Shown in pieces: positions 7,807 through 15,840 of a stretch of DNA of 64,000 nt. The DNA lies in assembly GCF_000308615.1 (NCBI RefSeq), contig NZ_BAGB01000165.1:49117-113116 (forward strand), read 5' to 3'. The position numbers were made by a program, and so were the translations under genes. The notes beneath the pieces were generated by a model. The model was not told the origin of the DNA and ran no database searches. It saw only the letters and a list, made by a program, of their open reading frames with translations. Numbering within the stretch: the stretch's first letter is position 1; each line of letters opens with the position of its first letter. The DNA comes from Nocardia jiangxiensis NBRC 101359 (GTDB lineage Bacteria > Actinomycetota > Actinomycetes > Mycobacteriales > Mycobacteriaceae).

Positions 7807-8634
7807 ATGTCCAGTGCAAACATCGCCCTGCTTGGCGCCATAGCAGGATTCACCATCTACCTCGGTCTGCCGATCGGCCGGCTGCGTAAGCCCACCCCGC
7901 GTCTGAAGGCCGGGCTCAACGCGGTCGCCATCGGGATCCTGGTGTTCCTGGTCTGGGACGTGCTGACGCACGCCTGGGAACCCATCGACGGCGCCCTGGG
8001 CAAGCACGAGTGGGGCACAGTGGCATCCGGCGGGCTCACCCTGGTGGCGGGCCTGGCGGTGGGGCTGCTGGGCCTGGTGCACTACGACAGCTGGATGGCC
8101 CGTCGCCGCCAGGCTGCCAGCCGCCCGCAGGGCCCGGGTGCGGTGGCCGCCACCGAACTCGCGTCGAAGAGCCGCAGCCAGGCCGCGTCCCTCGCGCTGA
8201 TGATCGCTACCGGCATCGGTCTGCACAACTTCGCCGAGGGCCTGGCTATCGGCAACTCCGCCGCCAAGGGCGAGCTCTCCCTCGCCATCCTGCTCATCAT
8301 CGGCTTCGGTCTGCACAACGCCACCGAAGGGTTCGGCATCGTCGCACCGCTCGCCGCGCAGGGCGAACGCCCCTCCTGGCTCACCCTGCTCTGGCTCGGC
8401 CTGATCGGCGGCGGCCCCACCTTCCTCGGCACGGTCGTCGGTCAACGCCTGGTCAACGACACGGTGTCGATCGCCTTCCTCGGCCTGGCTGCGGGGTCCA
8501 TCCTCTACGTGGTGATCGAGCTGCTCGCCGTCGCGCGCAAGACCGGCTTCAAGACGCTGACGACCTGGTGTGTCTTCGCCGGTCTCGTGCTGGGCTTCGC
8601 CACCGACGCCGTGGTCACCGCAGCCGGGGCCTGA
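7807..8634 (+). CDS. ZIP-family divalent metal transporter
   Basis: The 275-residue membrane protein has about eight hydrophobic segments. The ZIP signature sits in two consecutive helices: GIGLHNFAEGLAIG and GFGLHNATEGFGI, each with the H-N-x-x-E metal-binding motif of helices IV and V. A hydrophilic loop at about residues 95-120 separates helices 3 and 4, as in the family. It likely imports Zn2+, Fe2+ or Mn2+. The ATG at 7807 is preferred over an upstream in-frame start. It is the only intact gene in a patch of pseudogenes, and a DtxR-like box precedes it. Confidence 0.88.
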   Translation: MSSANIALLGAIAGFTIYLGLPIGRLRKPTPRLKAGLNAVAIGILVFLVWDVLTHAWEPIDGALGKHEWGTVASGGLTLVAGLAVGLLGLVHYDSWMARRRQAASRPQGPGAVAATELASKSRSQAASLALMIATGIGLHNFAEGLAIGNSAAKGELSLAILLIIGFGLHNATEGFGIVAPLAAQGERPSWLTLLWLGLIGGGPTFLGTVVGQRLVNDTVSIAFLGLAAGSILYVVIELLAVARKTGFKTLTTWCVFAGLVLGFATDAVVTAAGA

Positions 8635-8820
8635 CTCAACCACGCCTCAGCAAGCCCAGCCGCGGCTACTGCCGCCGTATGCGGCACCATGCCGACGAGA
8701 TACGCCACCTCGCCGACCGAATCCATTGGGCAACCGTCGTTTCCGATCGGTATCCACAACGCCGGTTCGTCCGAATTCGGAGTGTCGCTCAACACCCTGG
8801 GCCGATTCGGCGACCGCCCA

Positions 8821-9091
8821 TCAAGCGGTGAGGTATTCATCGAGGTCCGCGTATCGGTCGCGGCCGCGGCCTGATATCGATGACGCTGAGGGGCAATGAT
8901 TTCCGGCTCCATCCCCAGATACAGCGGCCCGTCCCCGTGGAAAGGGGATCGGGTTTGTAGCTGTAGTTCCACACCTCCGCACCCGACCGACAGGCATCAC
9001 AGACTCTGTAGTCCGGCAGCAGCGCGCCGCACTCCTCACATGCGGAAAACCCAGCCGCGCAGCCTTGGCAGACGCGGCGCCCGCCGGACAC
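8821..9091 (-). pseudogene. second amidoligase-like remnant
   Basis: From a GTG at 9091 the frame encodes a cysteine-rich stretch with CQGC, CEEC and CDAC pairs, then WNYSYKPDPLSTG, the same zinc-ribbon-plus-SYKP arrangement as the copy at 5475-6366. The next motif, HGDGPLYLGMEPEI, is in a neighbouring frame. After it no family motif remains, so most of the catalytic domain is gone. It begins 22 bases after the stop of the hypothetical gene at 9114-9662 and was probably co-transcribed with it. A TGA-bounded tail near 8821 is an arbitrary limit. Confidence 0.55.
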
Positions 9092-9113
9092 GTAACGCGC
9101 GGTGCGTGAGCGT

Positions 9114-9662
9114 TCAGTGGCCGAGGTCGGCGAAATGGCAATCCGGGGCGTGGTGCCCGGTGCAGGTGACGGTTCCCATCGTGCGGGTGGTAACTGCCAG
9201 CTTGCGACGGGCCGTGGTCTCAGCAGCGTCGATCAGGGGGCCGACAGCGTCTTCGTAATAGTCGCGCATCGAGCCGCCGACCGGAGGGAAACCGGCCTTG
9301 CGCCACATCCGCAGATACAACCCCGCGCCTGTGCTGTCGAGCGGCGTGGCAAGGCTGGTGGTCATCATCGCGGCGGCAACTTCGGCCGCGGTGCCCGGCC
9401 GGGTATCGCCCCCTGCGGCAACACGTTCGAGCAACTCACGCACATGGCTGCGATACACGAACTCGGTCGACATCACCCGATGAGTCGGCACACACAGCCC
9501 ATCGCAGTGCCACAACAGATCCCCCGCCTCAGGGTGACGTTCCTGCGCCTGGCCGATCTCGTCCTCCATCCACTCACGCTGCGCGAACACAGCGTTCACC
9601 GTGGATTCGATGTGCCCGGAACAGGTCACGCATATTGCCGAGTGCTGATGGTTCACGCTCAC
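9114..9662 (-). CDS. conserved-type hypothetical protein
   Basis: The 182-residue protein starts at a GTG at 9662. I do not recognise a family. Visible features are an N-terminal CVTCSGH pair, WHCDGLC, and a C-terminal CTGHHAPDCH cluster, so a metal-binding role is possible. The middle contains MMTTSLATPLDSTGAGLYLR and WRKAGFPP, the kind of short conserved blocks seen in small actinobacterial accessory proteins. It lies directly upstream of the broken amidoligase-like gene. Integrity of the frame supports a real gene. Confidence 0.5.
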   Translation of the reverse strand: MSVNHQHSAICVTCSGHIESTVNAVFAQREWMEDEIGQAQERHPEAGDLLWHCDGLCVPTHRVMSTEFVYRSHVRELLERVAAGGDTRPGTAAEVAAAMMTTSLATPLDSTGAGLYLRMWRKAGFPPVGGSMRDYYEDAVGPLIDAAETTARRKLAVTTRTMGTVTCTGHHAPDCHFADLGH

Positions 9663-9757
9663 CAGTCACGAATGTCTCTCTCCGTGGCGCAGGCGTCGAC
9701 TTCGGTGAGCACGGCTGTCATCTCGGTGACGGCCCGCTCGGTGAGTGTTCGAATCAG

Positions 9758-10200
9758 GTGTTGACCTGCGTCGTCGCGTACCTGATCGCGGCTATAGCCG
9801 CTGGTGGACTCGGACTTGTGCTGGGTGCACGATTCCCGACGGCGGTGACTGTGCCCGCGATCGTGCTCATGCTCATCTGGCGGCGATACCGTTCTTGCTC
9901 ATCGCGCTGATCGTCAGCGCCGTGAGCGGAACCGCCTCGACCGAACGCCACGCCCACTCCGCTCCCTATGGCACACCGCATCCATCGCAGGGGCCTGCTC
10001 AATATCCGAATCCAGCTCCTTACGGCATGCCGCATCCGCCGCAGGGACCGCCGCCCCAATATCCGAATCGAGCTCCCTACGGCACGCCCTACCCGCCGCA
10101 GGCGCCTCCCCCTGAGCCGGATCAACCGATGTTGGTGTTGCCCCGGCGGGGTCATGGGGCCGGAAGCCGCTGTTCTGTCCACCTTCCACCGTGCCGGTAG
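9758..10200 (+). pseudogene. proline-rich small membrane protein, frameshifted
   Basis: A GTG at 9758 opens a frame with a hydrophobic helix (VVAYLIAAIAAGGLGLVLGA) and a second hydrophobic stretch, stopping at 9910. The next frame continues naturally with IPFLLIALIVSAV, then a tail of three APYG-PHPPQGPPPQYPN-type repeats, to a TAG at 10198. Joined across a single indel near 9885, the product would have two membrane helices and a proline/tyrosine-rich tail, as in small actinobacterial DUF4190-like envelope proteins. Function is unknown. Confidence 0.45.
9958..10124 (+). repeat. three tandem in-frame repeats of 54-57 bases
   Basis: Each unit encodes approximately APYGTPHPPQGPPPQYPN. The repeats form the tail of the frameshifted membrane protein and vary by several bases, so they are old coding repeats, not a recent array. 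Confidence 0.7.
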
Positions 10201-10451
10201 TGGCTCGGCTGAGGGTTCGAGCGGGGGGACACTGTGCAGCGACGGAAGCAGCGCTCCGGGTACCCGCTCGCACCATGGTGGCGAGGCGAAGAACGAGGGG
10301 CACGTCCATCATGGTGGCGGCTACGGTAGCAGGCGGGCAACACCGCGCGGCCTGGGTGAGGGGAGAGGTCAGGACGTACCCCGACATGAATTCGGCTGCG
10401 TCCCACGGTGTCACGGTGGGTGCCTCTCCCCGGATATGACGTGGATGACGG

Positions 10452-11468
10452 TCAGCGGCGGCGGGCTGCCGGGAGGAGTTCGTGGGCTCCGTAGCTGTTG
10501 TCGTCGGGGTTGATCGTTACGCCGGGTGCTACGAGTTCGTCGATCCGGTCGAGGACGTCGGTTGTCAGGGTGATATCGGCTGCGGGCAGGTAGGACTGGA
10601 GTTGGTCCATCGTGCGTGGGCCGACGATCGCGCTGGTGACGCCGGGGTGGGTGAGGACGAAGGCGATCGCGAGTTCGAGCAGTGAGATGCCGGTCTGTTC
10701 GGCGAGTTGTGCGAGGTTCTCGACGACGTCGAGTTTGCGTTGGTTGGCCGGATCGGTCATGTCGAAGCGGGCGCTCGGGCGGGCTGCCGAGGTGGGCGTG
10801 GGGGCGGCGTTCTTACGCCACCGGCCCGAGAGCCAGCCGCCGGCGAGCGGGCTGTAGGTCAGGGTGCCCATGCCGTGGCGCTGGACGGTGGGGAGTACGT
10901 CCTCCTCGATACCGCGTACGAGGATCGAGTACGGGGGCTGCTCGGTGACGAACCGCGAGAAGTGGTTCTGCTTCGCGGCCCATTGCGCTTCGACTATCTG
11001 CGAGCCGGAGAACGACGACGAGCCGATGTAGCGGACCTTGCCCTGGTGCACGAGGTCGCTGAGCGCGCCGAGGGTCTCGTCGATGTCGACGTCCGGGGTC
11101 GGCCGGTGTACCTGGTACAGGTCGATGTAGTCGGTGTTCAGCCGGGTGAGGGAGTTCTCGACCTCGCGGATGATCCACCGGCGCGAACCGCCCCGCTGGT
11201 TCGGGTCCTCGCCCATCGGCATGAAGAACTTCGTCGCGAGGAATACCTCGTCTCGGCGGTCTTTCAGAGCCTCGCCGACGATCTGTTCGGAGACGCCGCC
11301 GGAGTACACATCCGCGGTATCGACGAAGTTGATCCCCGCGTCGAGCGCGGCGTGGATGATGCGGATCGAGTCCGCTCTGTCGTCATTGCCCCACGGGCCG
11401 AACATCATCGCTCCGAGGCACAGCGGGCTGACCTGAACGCCGGTACGGCCGAGCGGACGGTACTGCAT
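10452..11468 (-). CDS. aldo/keto reductase
   Basis: The 338-residue (beta/alpha)8 NADPH-dependent oxidoreductase has the AKR tetrad visible as D and Y in DTADVYSGG, K in ATKFFM and H in YQVHRP. The cofactor end is seen in AIVGPRTMDQLQ. It belongs to the YajO/YghZ-like AKR group. The ATG at 11468 follows a GAGGAG ribosome site at a good distance and replaces an upstream in-frame start. It is the last gene of a minus-strand operon after the cupin and CMD-like genes, 132 bases beyond the latter. The likely job is reduction of an aldehyde or ketone; the substrate is unknown. Confidence 0.85.
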   Translation of the reverse strand: MQYRPLGRTGVQVSPLCLGAMMFGPWGNDDRADSIRIIHAALDAGINFVDTADVYSGGVSEQIVGEALKDRRDEVFLATKFFMPMGEDPNQRGGSRRWIIREVENSLTRLNTDYIDLYQVHRPTPDVDIDETLGALSDLVHQGKVRYIGSSSFSGSQIVEAQWAAKQNHFSRFVTEQPPYSILVRGIEEDVLPTVQRHGMGTLTYSPLAGGWLSGRWRKNAAPTPTSAARPSARFDMTDPANQRKLDVVENLAQLAEQTGISLLELAIAFVLTHPGVTSAIVGPRTMDQLQSYLPAADITLTTDVLDRIDELVAPGVTINPDDNSYGAHELLPAARRR

Positions 11469-11600
11469 AGCGGAACTCTCCTCACCGATTCGACAGGCGG
11501 CCACAGCGACGCTGCGGCCCAGGGCCGATGCCCGCATCCGACGCTAGGCCCATGGCCGACAACGAGGGAGGGGCTGTCATTACCCCTGACCGAGAGTGAT

Positions 11601-12359
11601 TCACGCTGCGGGTGCGGTGTCGTCGAGGATGCGTAGGGCGTTGAGGGTGCGTGGGTAGCCGAGGAAGGGGAGGAGCTGAGTGAGCACGGTCAGCAGCAGG
11701 GCTCGGTCGTTGCCGACCGTGAGGTTGGCCGTGACGTGGCCGCGTAGCTGGGCCTCGCAGCCGCCGAGCGCGGCGAGCATCGAGAAGGTCAGCAGTTCAC
11801 GGGTTTTCAGATCCAGGCCGGTGCGGGTTAGGTGATCGCCGAAGCAGTTCGCCGACAGATAGTGCTGGATGTGCACCTCGTCGTCGGCGGCAGCGGCGTA
11901 CATCCCGTCCACGACCTGCTTGCCGACGATTCGTTGCTGGACCGCCAGCCCCTCCTCCTCGCGCGTCGACGGCGAGGTGGTGGACTGGCCGGGCAGGGGG
12001 AGATCGAGGCCGTGCTCGGTCAGCACGTCGTTGGTGGCGTGCAGGAAGTCGAATACCTTGCCCATGCCGACGTACGGAACGGCCTGGTAGACGATCTCCC
12101 TGGCTGCCACTGGCGTGACGCCCGCGGTGAGCGCCGCCCCGAGCATGACTCGGTACTCGCCGAGTGCCGGGATGGCGATGAGTGCGGCCAGTTGGGTCAT
12201 GAGCCGGGTGCGGGTGTCGAGTTCGCCGTAGCGCAGGACCTCGTCGAAGGCGAAATTGTCGAAAATCTCGATCAGTTCGGGGTCGGTGTTCCGCAGGGTC
12301 GAGACGTGTCCGGGGAACAGGGCGGCGTGGTTGGCGCGGGCGGTTTCGCTCAGTGCCAT
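11601..12359 (-). CDS. carboxymuconolactone decarboxylase-like (AhpD-fold) protein
   Basis: The 252-residue protein contains two CMD domains in tandem. The first is around LAALIAIPALGEYRVMLGAA, followed by VYQAVPYVGMGKVFDFL; the second is around LTFSMLAALGGCEAQLRGHV. The CxxC pair of peroxidase-type AhpD proteins is absent, favouring a non-redox or unknown catalytic role. Its start is 24 bases after the cupin stop, so the two are co-transcribed. Such cupin/CMD/AKR groups are common in actinobacteria and proteobacteria and are usually linked to aldehyde or quinone handling. That link is family context, not shown here. Confidence 0.8.
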   Translation of the reverse strand: MALSETARANHAALFPGHVSTLRNTDPELIEIFDNFAFDEVLRYGELDTRTRLMTQLAALIAIPALGEYRVMLGAALTAGVTPVAAREIVYQAVPYVGMGKVFDFLHATNDVLTEHGLDLPLPGQSTTSPSTREEEGLAVQQRIVGKQVVDGMYAAAADDEVHIQHYLSANCFGDHLTRTGLDLKTRELLTFSMLAALGGCEAQLRGHVTANLTVGNDRALLLTVLTQLLPFLGYPRTLNALRILDDTAPAA

Positions 12360-12383
12360 GGAGTTCTCCTTCCAAGCGTGCGG

Positions 12384-12806
12384 TCAGGACCGATCGCGCT
12401 GGTGGTCGGCGCGCCGGTATTCGTCGTCGGTGACCTGCTCACCCCAGGTGGTCTCGGGGACGTTCGGGTCGCCCGCGCCCTCCCAGATCGCCAGATGGGT
12501 CATGAAGTTCTCGGAAGTCGCACCGTGCCAATGCCATTCGCCCGGCGGGGTGTGGACGGTGTCGCCGGGACGCATCACGATCACCTTCCCGTCGCGGGTG
12601 GCCACCAGGCCGATGCCCTCGGTGACGTGCAACGTCTGCCCGACGGCGTGGGTGTGCCAGGCGGTGCGAGCACAGGGAGTGAAATGAACGGCGTTCACTC
12701 TGGCTCGCGAGGGCTCCTCGCCCCGGTAGATCTGGTCGAACCAGACCTCCCCGGTGAACGACTCGGCAGGGCCCTTCCGGGATGCCGGATTTATCAGTCT
12801 CTCCAT
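12384..12806 (-). CDS. cupin-domain protein
   Basis: The 140-residue single-domain cupin has motif 1 as AWHTHAVGQTLHVTEG and motif 2 as PGDTVHTPPGEWHWHGA, with the histidines that bind a divalent metal. The ATG at 12806 with an upstream AAAGGG site gives a start MERLINPASRKG, typical of this cupin group. It is the first gene of the minus-strand operon with the CMD-like and AKR genes. It may be a small metal-dependent dioxygenase or isomerase, or a sensor; nothing in the sequence decides. Confidence 0.8.
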   Translation of the reverse strand: MERLINPASRKGPAESFTGEVWFDQIYRGEEPSRARVNAVHFTPCARTAWHTHAVGQTLHVTEGIGLVATRDGKVIVMRPGDTVHTPPGEWHWHGATSENFMTHLAIWEGAGDPNVPETTWGEQVTDDEYRRADHQRDRS

Positions 12807-12947
12807 GGTGTCGAACCCTTTCTGCAGAAGTATCGATCCGTTGTTCGTATTCGAGTACACGCCCCGGACCAGGGCTGTGGGAGTCACGGGGCTTCCAGGT
12901 AATCGCAGTACCTCCCTCGCACGTCACGCACGTTTTAGGGTCGGGAT

Positions 12948-13832
12948 ATGACTACTCCGAACCTCACCCTGAACAACGGAGTCACCATGCCGGCCCTCGG
13001 GTTCGGCGTCTTCCAGACGGCTCCGGACGAGACTGTCGCGGCTGTGCAGGCAGCGTTGACGACCGGGTACCGGCATATCGATACCGCTGCGGTCTACGGC
13101 AACGAACGCGAGGTCGGCGAGGCTGTTCGCCGCAGTGGGCTCGACCGCGACGAGCTCTTTCTCGAGACCAAGATCTGGATCACCGATTTCGGGTACGAGC
13201 AGACTCTGCACGGTTTCGACAAGAGTGCCGGAAAGCTCGGTGTCGAGCAGATCGACCTGCTGATCCTGCATCAGGCGGTGCCCGGGGAGTTCGAGCGCAC
13301 CATTCAGGCGTACAAGGCGCTGGAGAAGCTGTACGCCGATGGCCGGGTTCGCGCGATCGGCGTCTCGAATTTCATGCCCGACCACATCATCCGGCTGCTC
13401 GCGGCGACCGAGGTCGTGCCCGCGGTCAACCAGATCGAGGTGCACCCGTATTTCCGCCAGTCGGATCTGCTCGCCGTCGACAGCGAGCACGGGATCCTCA
13501 ATCAGGCGTGGTCGCCGATCGGTGGCATCACCTTCTATCGAGGTGGGCCCCACGGATCCACGCTCGAGGACCCTGTGATCGCGGAAATCGCTGCGGCGCA
13601 CGGTAAGTCACCCGCGCAGGTGATGCTGCGCTGGCATCTGCAGCAGAACCGGCAGGCGATTCCGAAGTCGGTGCGTCCTGCCCGGATCGCGGAGAACTTC
13701 GACATCTTCGATTTCGAGCTGACCGCCGCCCAGCTGGCGGCGATCGATGCACTCGATACCGGTGTGCGCGGCGGCCCGGACCCGGTCGACATCACCCGGG
13801 AGAACTACGGCGTCGAAATCCCCGAAGCCTGA
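12948..13832 (+). CDS. aldo/keto reductase (2,5-diketo-D-gluconate reductase-like)
   Basis: The 294-residue enzyme has signature GYRHIDTAAVYGNEREVG near residue 42. The tetrad is D and Y in that signature, K in LETKIWI and H in LLILHQA. The C-terminal cofactor motif is AIPKSVRPARIAENFDIF. It is the AKR5-like type acting on short sugars and alpha-keto aldehydes. It is transcribed divergently from the cupin operon across 141 bases, suggesting shared control of two different reductases. Confidence 0.88.
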   Translation: MTTPNLTLNNGVTMPALGFGVFQTAPDETVAAVQAALTTGYRHIDTAAVYGNEREVGEAVRRSGLDRDELFLETKIWITDFGYEQTLHGFDKSAGKLGVEQIDLLILHQAVPGEFERTIQAYKALEKLYADGRVRAIGVSNFMPDHIIRLLAATEVVPAVNQIEVHPYFRQSDLLAVDSEHGILNQAWSPIGGITFYRGGPHGSTLEDPVIAEIAAAHGKSPAQVMLRWHLQQNRQAIPKSVRPARIAENFDIFDFELTAAQLAAIDALDTGVRGGPDPVDITRENYGVEIPEA

Positions 13833-13859
13833 CCGGGGAACGTGGTCGCCGCTTCGGGG

Positions 13860-14411
13860 TCACTCGCCGCGCACGTCGGTGCCATCGCTTGGTACGCCGT
13901 TTCGGGTGACGGCACGGGTGGGACCGGCTGCGAATGGTCGATGCACCGGTGCGGGGTGGCCCTGTTCGGCGATCCACGCGGCGATCTGGGCGCGTGAGGT
14001 GAATCCGAATTTGGTGACGATGTGTTCGACGTGTCCCTGGGCGGTGCGCTGGGAGATGCTCAGTCGGCGGATCCGGGCGTCCAGGGAACCGTGCGGGTAG
14101 TAGGGCGTAACCAGATAAGGCACCCCCGAGGTGGTGGTGCCGACCTGCAACACACCCAGGACATTGGGCTGCCTGGTCAGTCGGCCCATCGCTCGCTGTT
14201 CCCGGACGAATCGCTGCATATTCGTTGCATACTCGGCGGTGAGCACCTTGACTGCCGCGGTCCGGTCCAGGGTGGCCTGGTTGCACCTGTACACCACGCC
14301 GAACCCACCGCGTCCGATCTCCTCTGCGCCGGAAAATCCGGCGTCTGCCAGCTCGGACGTGACTCCTGGGATCACGGTGCGTTGAGTTTTCGGCGAGTCG
14401 ATCGCACTCAT
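13860..14411 (-). pseudogene. internally deleted PknK-like kinase/LuxR paralogue (in-frame fusion of both ends)
   Basis: The 183-residue frame starts at 14411 with residues 15-116 of a Ser/Thr kinase N-lobe: EIGRGGFGVVYRC, catalytic-lysine AAVKVL, and hinge region VPYLVTPYYPHGSLDARIRR. It then jumps directly to SISQRTAQGHVEHI and the last helix of a LuxR DNA-binding domain. The neighbour at 15841-19116 has the same two ends separated by about 935 residues. The HRD and DFG motifs, the ATPase and the first LuxR helices are all missing. The reading frame is intact across the junction near 14064. It is probably non-functional, but a translated miniature product cannot be excluded. Confidence 0.7.
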
Positions 14412-14636
14412 TCTCGAGTCCTGGTCTGTGGTATGGCTCACTCTACCGCCTGGTCGGCTGTGATCGTGATGAGTCGAAATATTGCATCGAATCGGCTGTG
14501 CCGATCCGTTGGACGCGTCCGACGCCCTACGGGCCGAGTTTCGATATCGCATCTCGAATACCATCCGGATACTCAGATACTAGTTGGTATATTGGCGGCG
14601 GTCGCGCGTGCGAGCGATGTGGATACGGGAGGCATC

Positions 14637-15818
14637 ATGAGCGAGCTGTCGAACGAAAAGTCCTCGGTGACAGGGGAACTCGACTCAGTGGTGCAATCTG
14701 CCGAGGTCCGATCAGCCGCGCAGGATCGTCTGCGGGTGAAGCGAGTGCAGGTCTGGGCGACGGCGGGCGGGCTGCTCCTGGCGCTCCAGGTGTACGTGTG
14801 GGTTCGGTGGATCACCGGGCCGTACTTCCAGCGGGTGCCCGGCGGGCCGACCAACCCGCCGACGTACATGAAGGCATTCCTCACGATGAACGCCGTCGTG
14901 GTGTGTATCGGTCTGCCGGTGGCGATCTGGTGGTTCATCGTCCGGCCCTGGCGCCGGGAGCGCAGGATCACCCTCGACGGCATGTTGCTGGTGTCGATGG
15001 GGTTGATGTTCTTCCAGGACCCGCTGCTGAATTACCTGAACACCTGGTGCACCTACAACACGTGGCTGTTCAATCGCGGGTCGTGGTCATCGGATATTCC
15101 GGGATGGGTCTCGCCCGAGCAGCCGGGACACCAGGTTTCCGAGCCGCTGTTGATCAATGCGCCCGGTTACGCGGTCGGAGTTCTGATGATCACGATCTTC
15201 GGCTGCTGGGTCATGGGCAGGATCTCCTCGCGCTGGCCGAATATCACCAATCTGCGGCTCATCGTGGTGACCTATGCGTTCACGTTCGTGCTCGACTTCG
15301 TCATGGAGGCGGGTTTCATGCTGCCGTTCGGGCTCTACACGTATCCCGGGGCGATTCGATCCGTCTCCTTCGCAGCGGGCACCTATCACCAGTGGCCCGT
15401 GTACGAGGGGCTGATGTGGGGTGCGGTCCAGGCGGGCTTGTGTTGTCTGCGTTTCTTCACCGACGAAGACGGTCGTACCGTCGTCGAGCGCGGACTCGAT
15501 CATCTTCGTGGCGGATCGGCGCGGCAGCAGCTCGCCCGGTTCCTCGCGGTTTTCGCCGGTGTGAGCGCATGCTTTTTCTTCTTCTACAACGTGCCTGCGC
15601 AATGGATCGGCACGCATTCCGATCCGTGGCCGGCGGATCACCTGAAGCGCTCGTATTTCAACGGGGGTATCTGCGGTGACGGTACCGACGTGCCGTGTCC
15701 GGACCCCGCGCTGCCGATGCCGACGAAGCGGTCGGGTTACATCGACACCGACGGGAAACTGCTACTGCCCGGCGGAGTCCGAGTTCCGCAGACCGTGCCG
15801 TTCCAACGCACGAATTGA
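14637..15818 (+). CDS. AveC-like (spirocyclase-family) membrane protein
   Basis: The 393-residue protein has about six or seven hydrophobic helices. Recognisable family blocks include FFQDPLLNYLNTWCTYNT, NAPGYAVGVLMITIFGCW, FVLDFVMEAGFMLPFGLYTY and WPVYEGLMWGAVQAG. These resemble AveC, which catalyses spiroketal formation and dehydration in avermectin synthesis. Mycobacteria and Nocardia carry paralogues of unknown substrate, often near P450 or regulator genes. A GGAGG site precedes the ATG. It lies between a full PknK-like gene and its deleted paralogue, both on the opposite strand. A short palindrome, ATACTAGTTGGTAT, lies about 50 bases upstream. Confidence 0.75.
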   Translation: MSELSNEKSSVTGELDSVVQSAEVRSAAQDRLRVKRVQVWATAGGLLLALQVYVWVRWITGPYFQRVPGGPTNPPTYMKAFLTMNAVVVCIGLPVAIWWFIVRPWRRERRITLDGMLLVSMGLMFFQDPLLNYLNTWCTYNTWLFNRGSWSSDIPGWVSPEQPGHQVSEPLLINAPGYAVGVLMITIFGCWVMGRISSRWPNITNLRLIVVTYAFTFVLDFVMEAGFMLPFGLYTYPGAIRSVSFAAGTYHQWPVYEGLMWGAVQAGLCCLRFFTDEDGRTVVERGLDHLRGGSARQQLARFLAVFAGVSACFFFFYNVPAQWIGTHSDPWPADHLKRSYFNGGICGDGTDVPCPDPALPMPTKRSGYIDTDGKLLLPGGVRVPQTVPFQRTN

Positions 15819-15840
15819 CTTCGGGCGACCGAATTTCACC

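Noticed and set aside
9958..10124. Possible CRISPR array
   Set aside because: Units are contiguous, diverged and in frame with a coding sequence, with no spacers and no cas genes.
9914..10414. A 166-codon minus-strand frame
   Set aside because: It is opposite the proline-rich repeats, which make arginine/alanine-rich antisense translation. There is no independent support, although the first 80 codons lie outside the repeats.
14577..14590. Firm TetR operator upstream of the AveC-like gene
   Set aside because: ATACTAGTTGGTAT has only four-base perfect arms and no regulator gene of the proper type is adjacent, so it is mentioned but not called as a feature.
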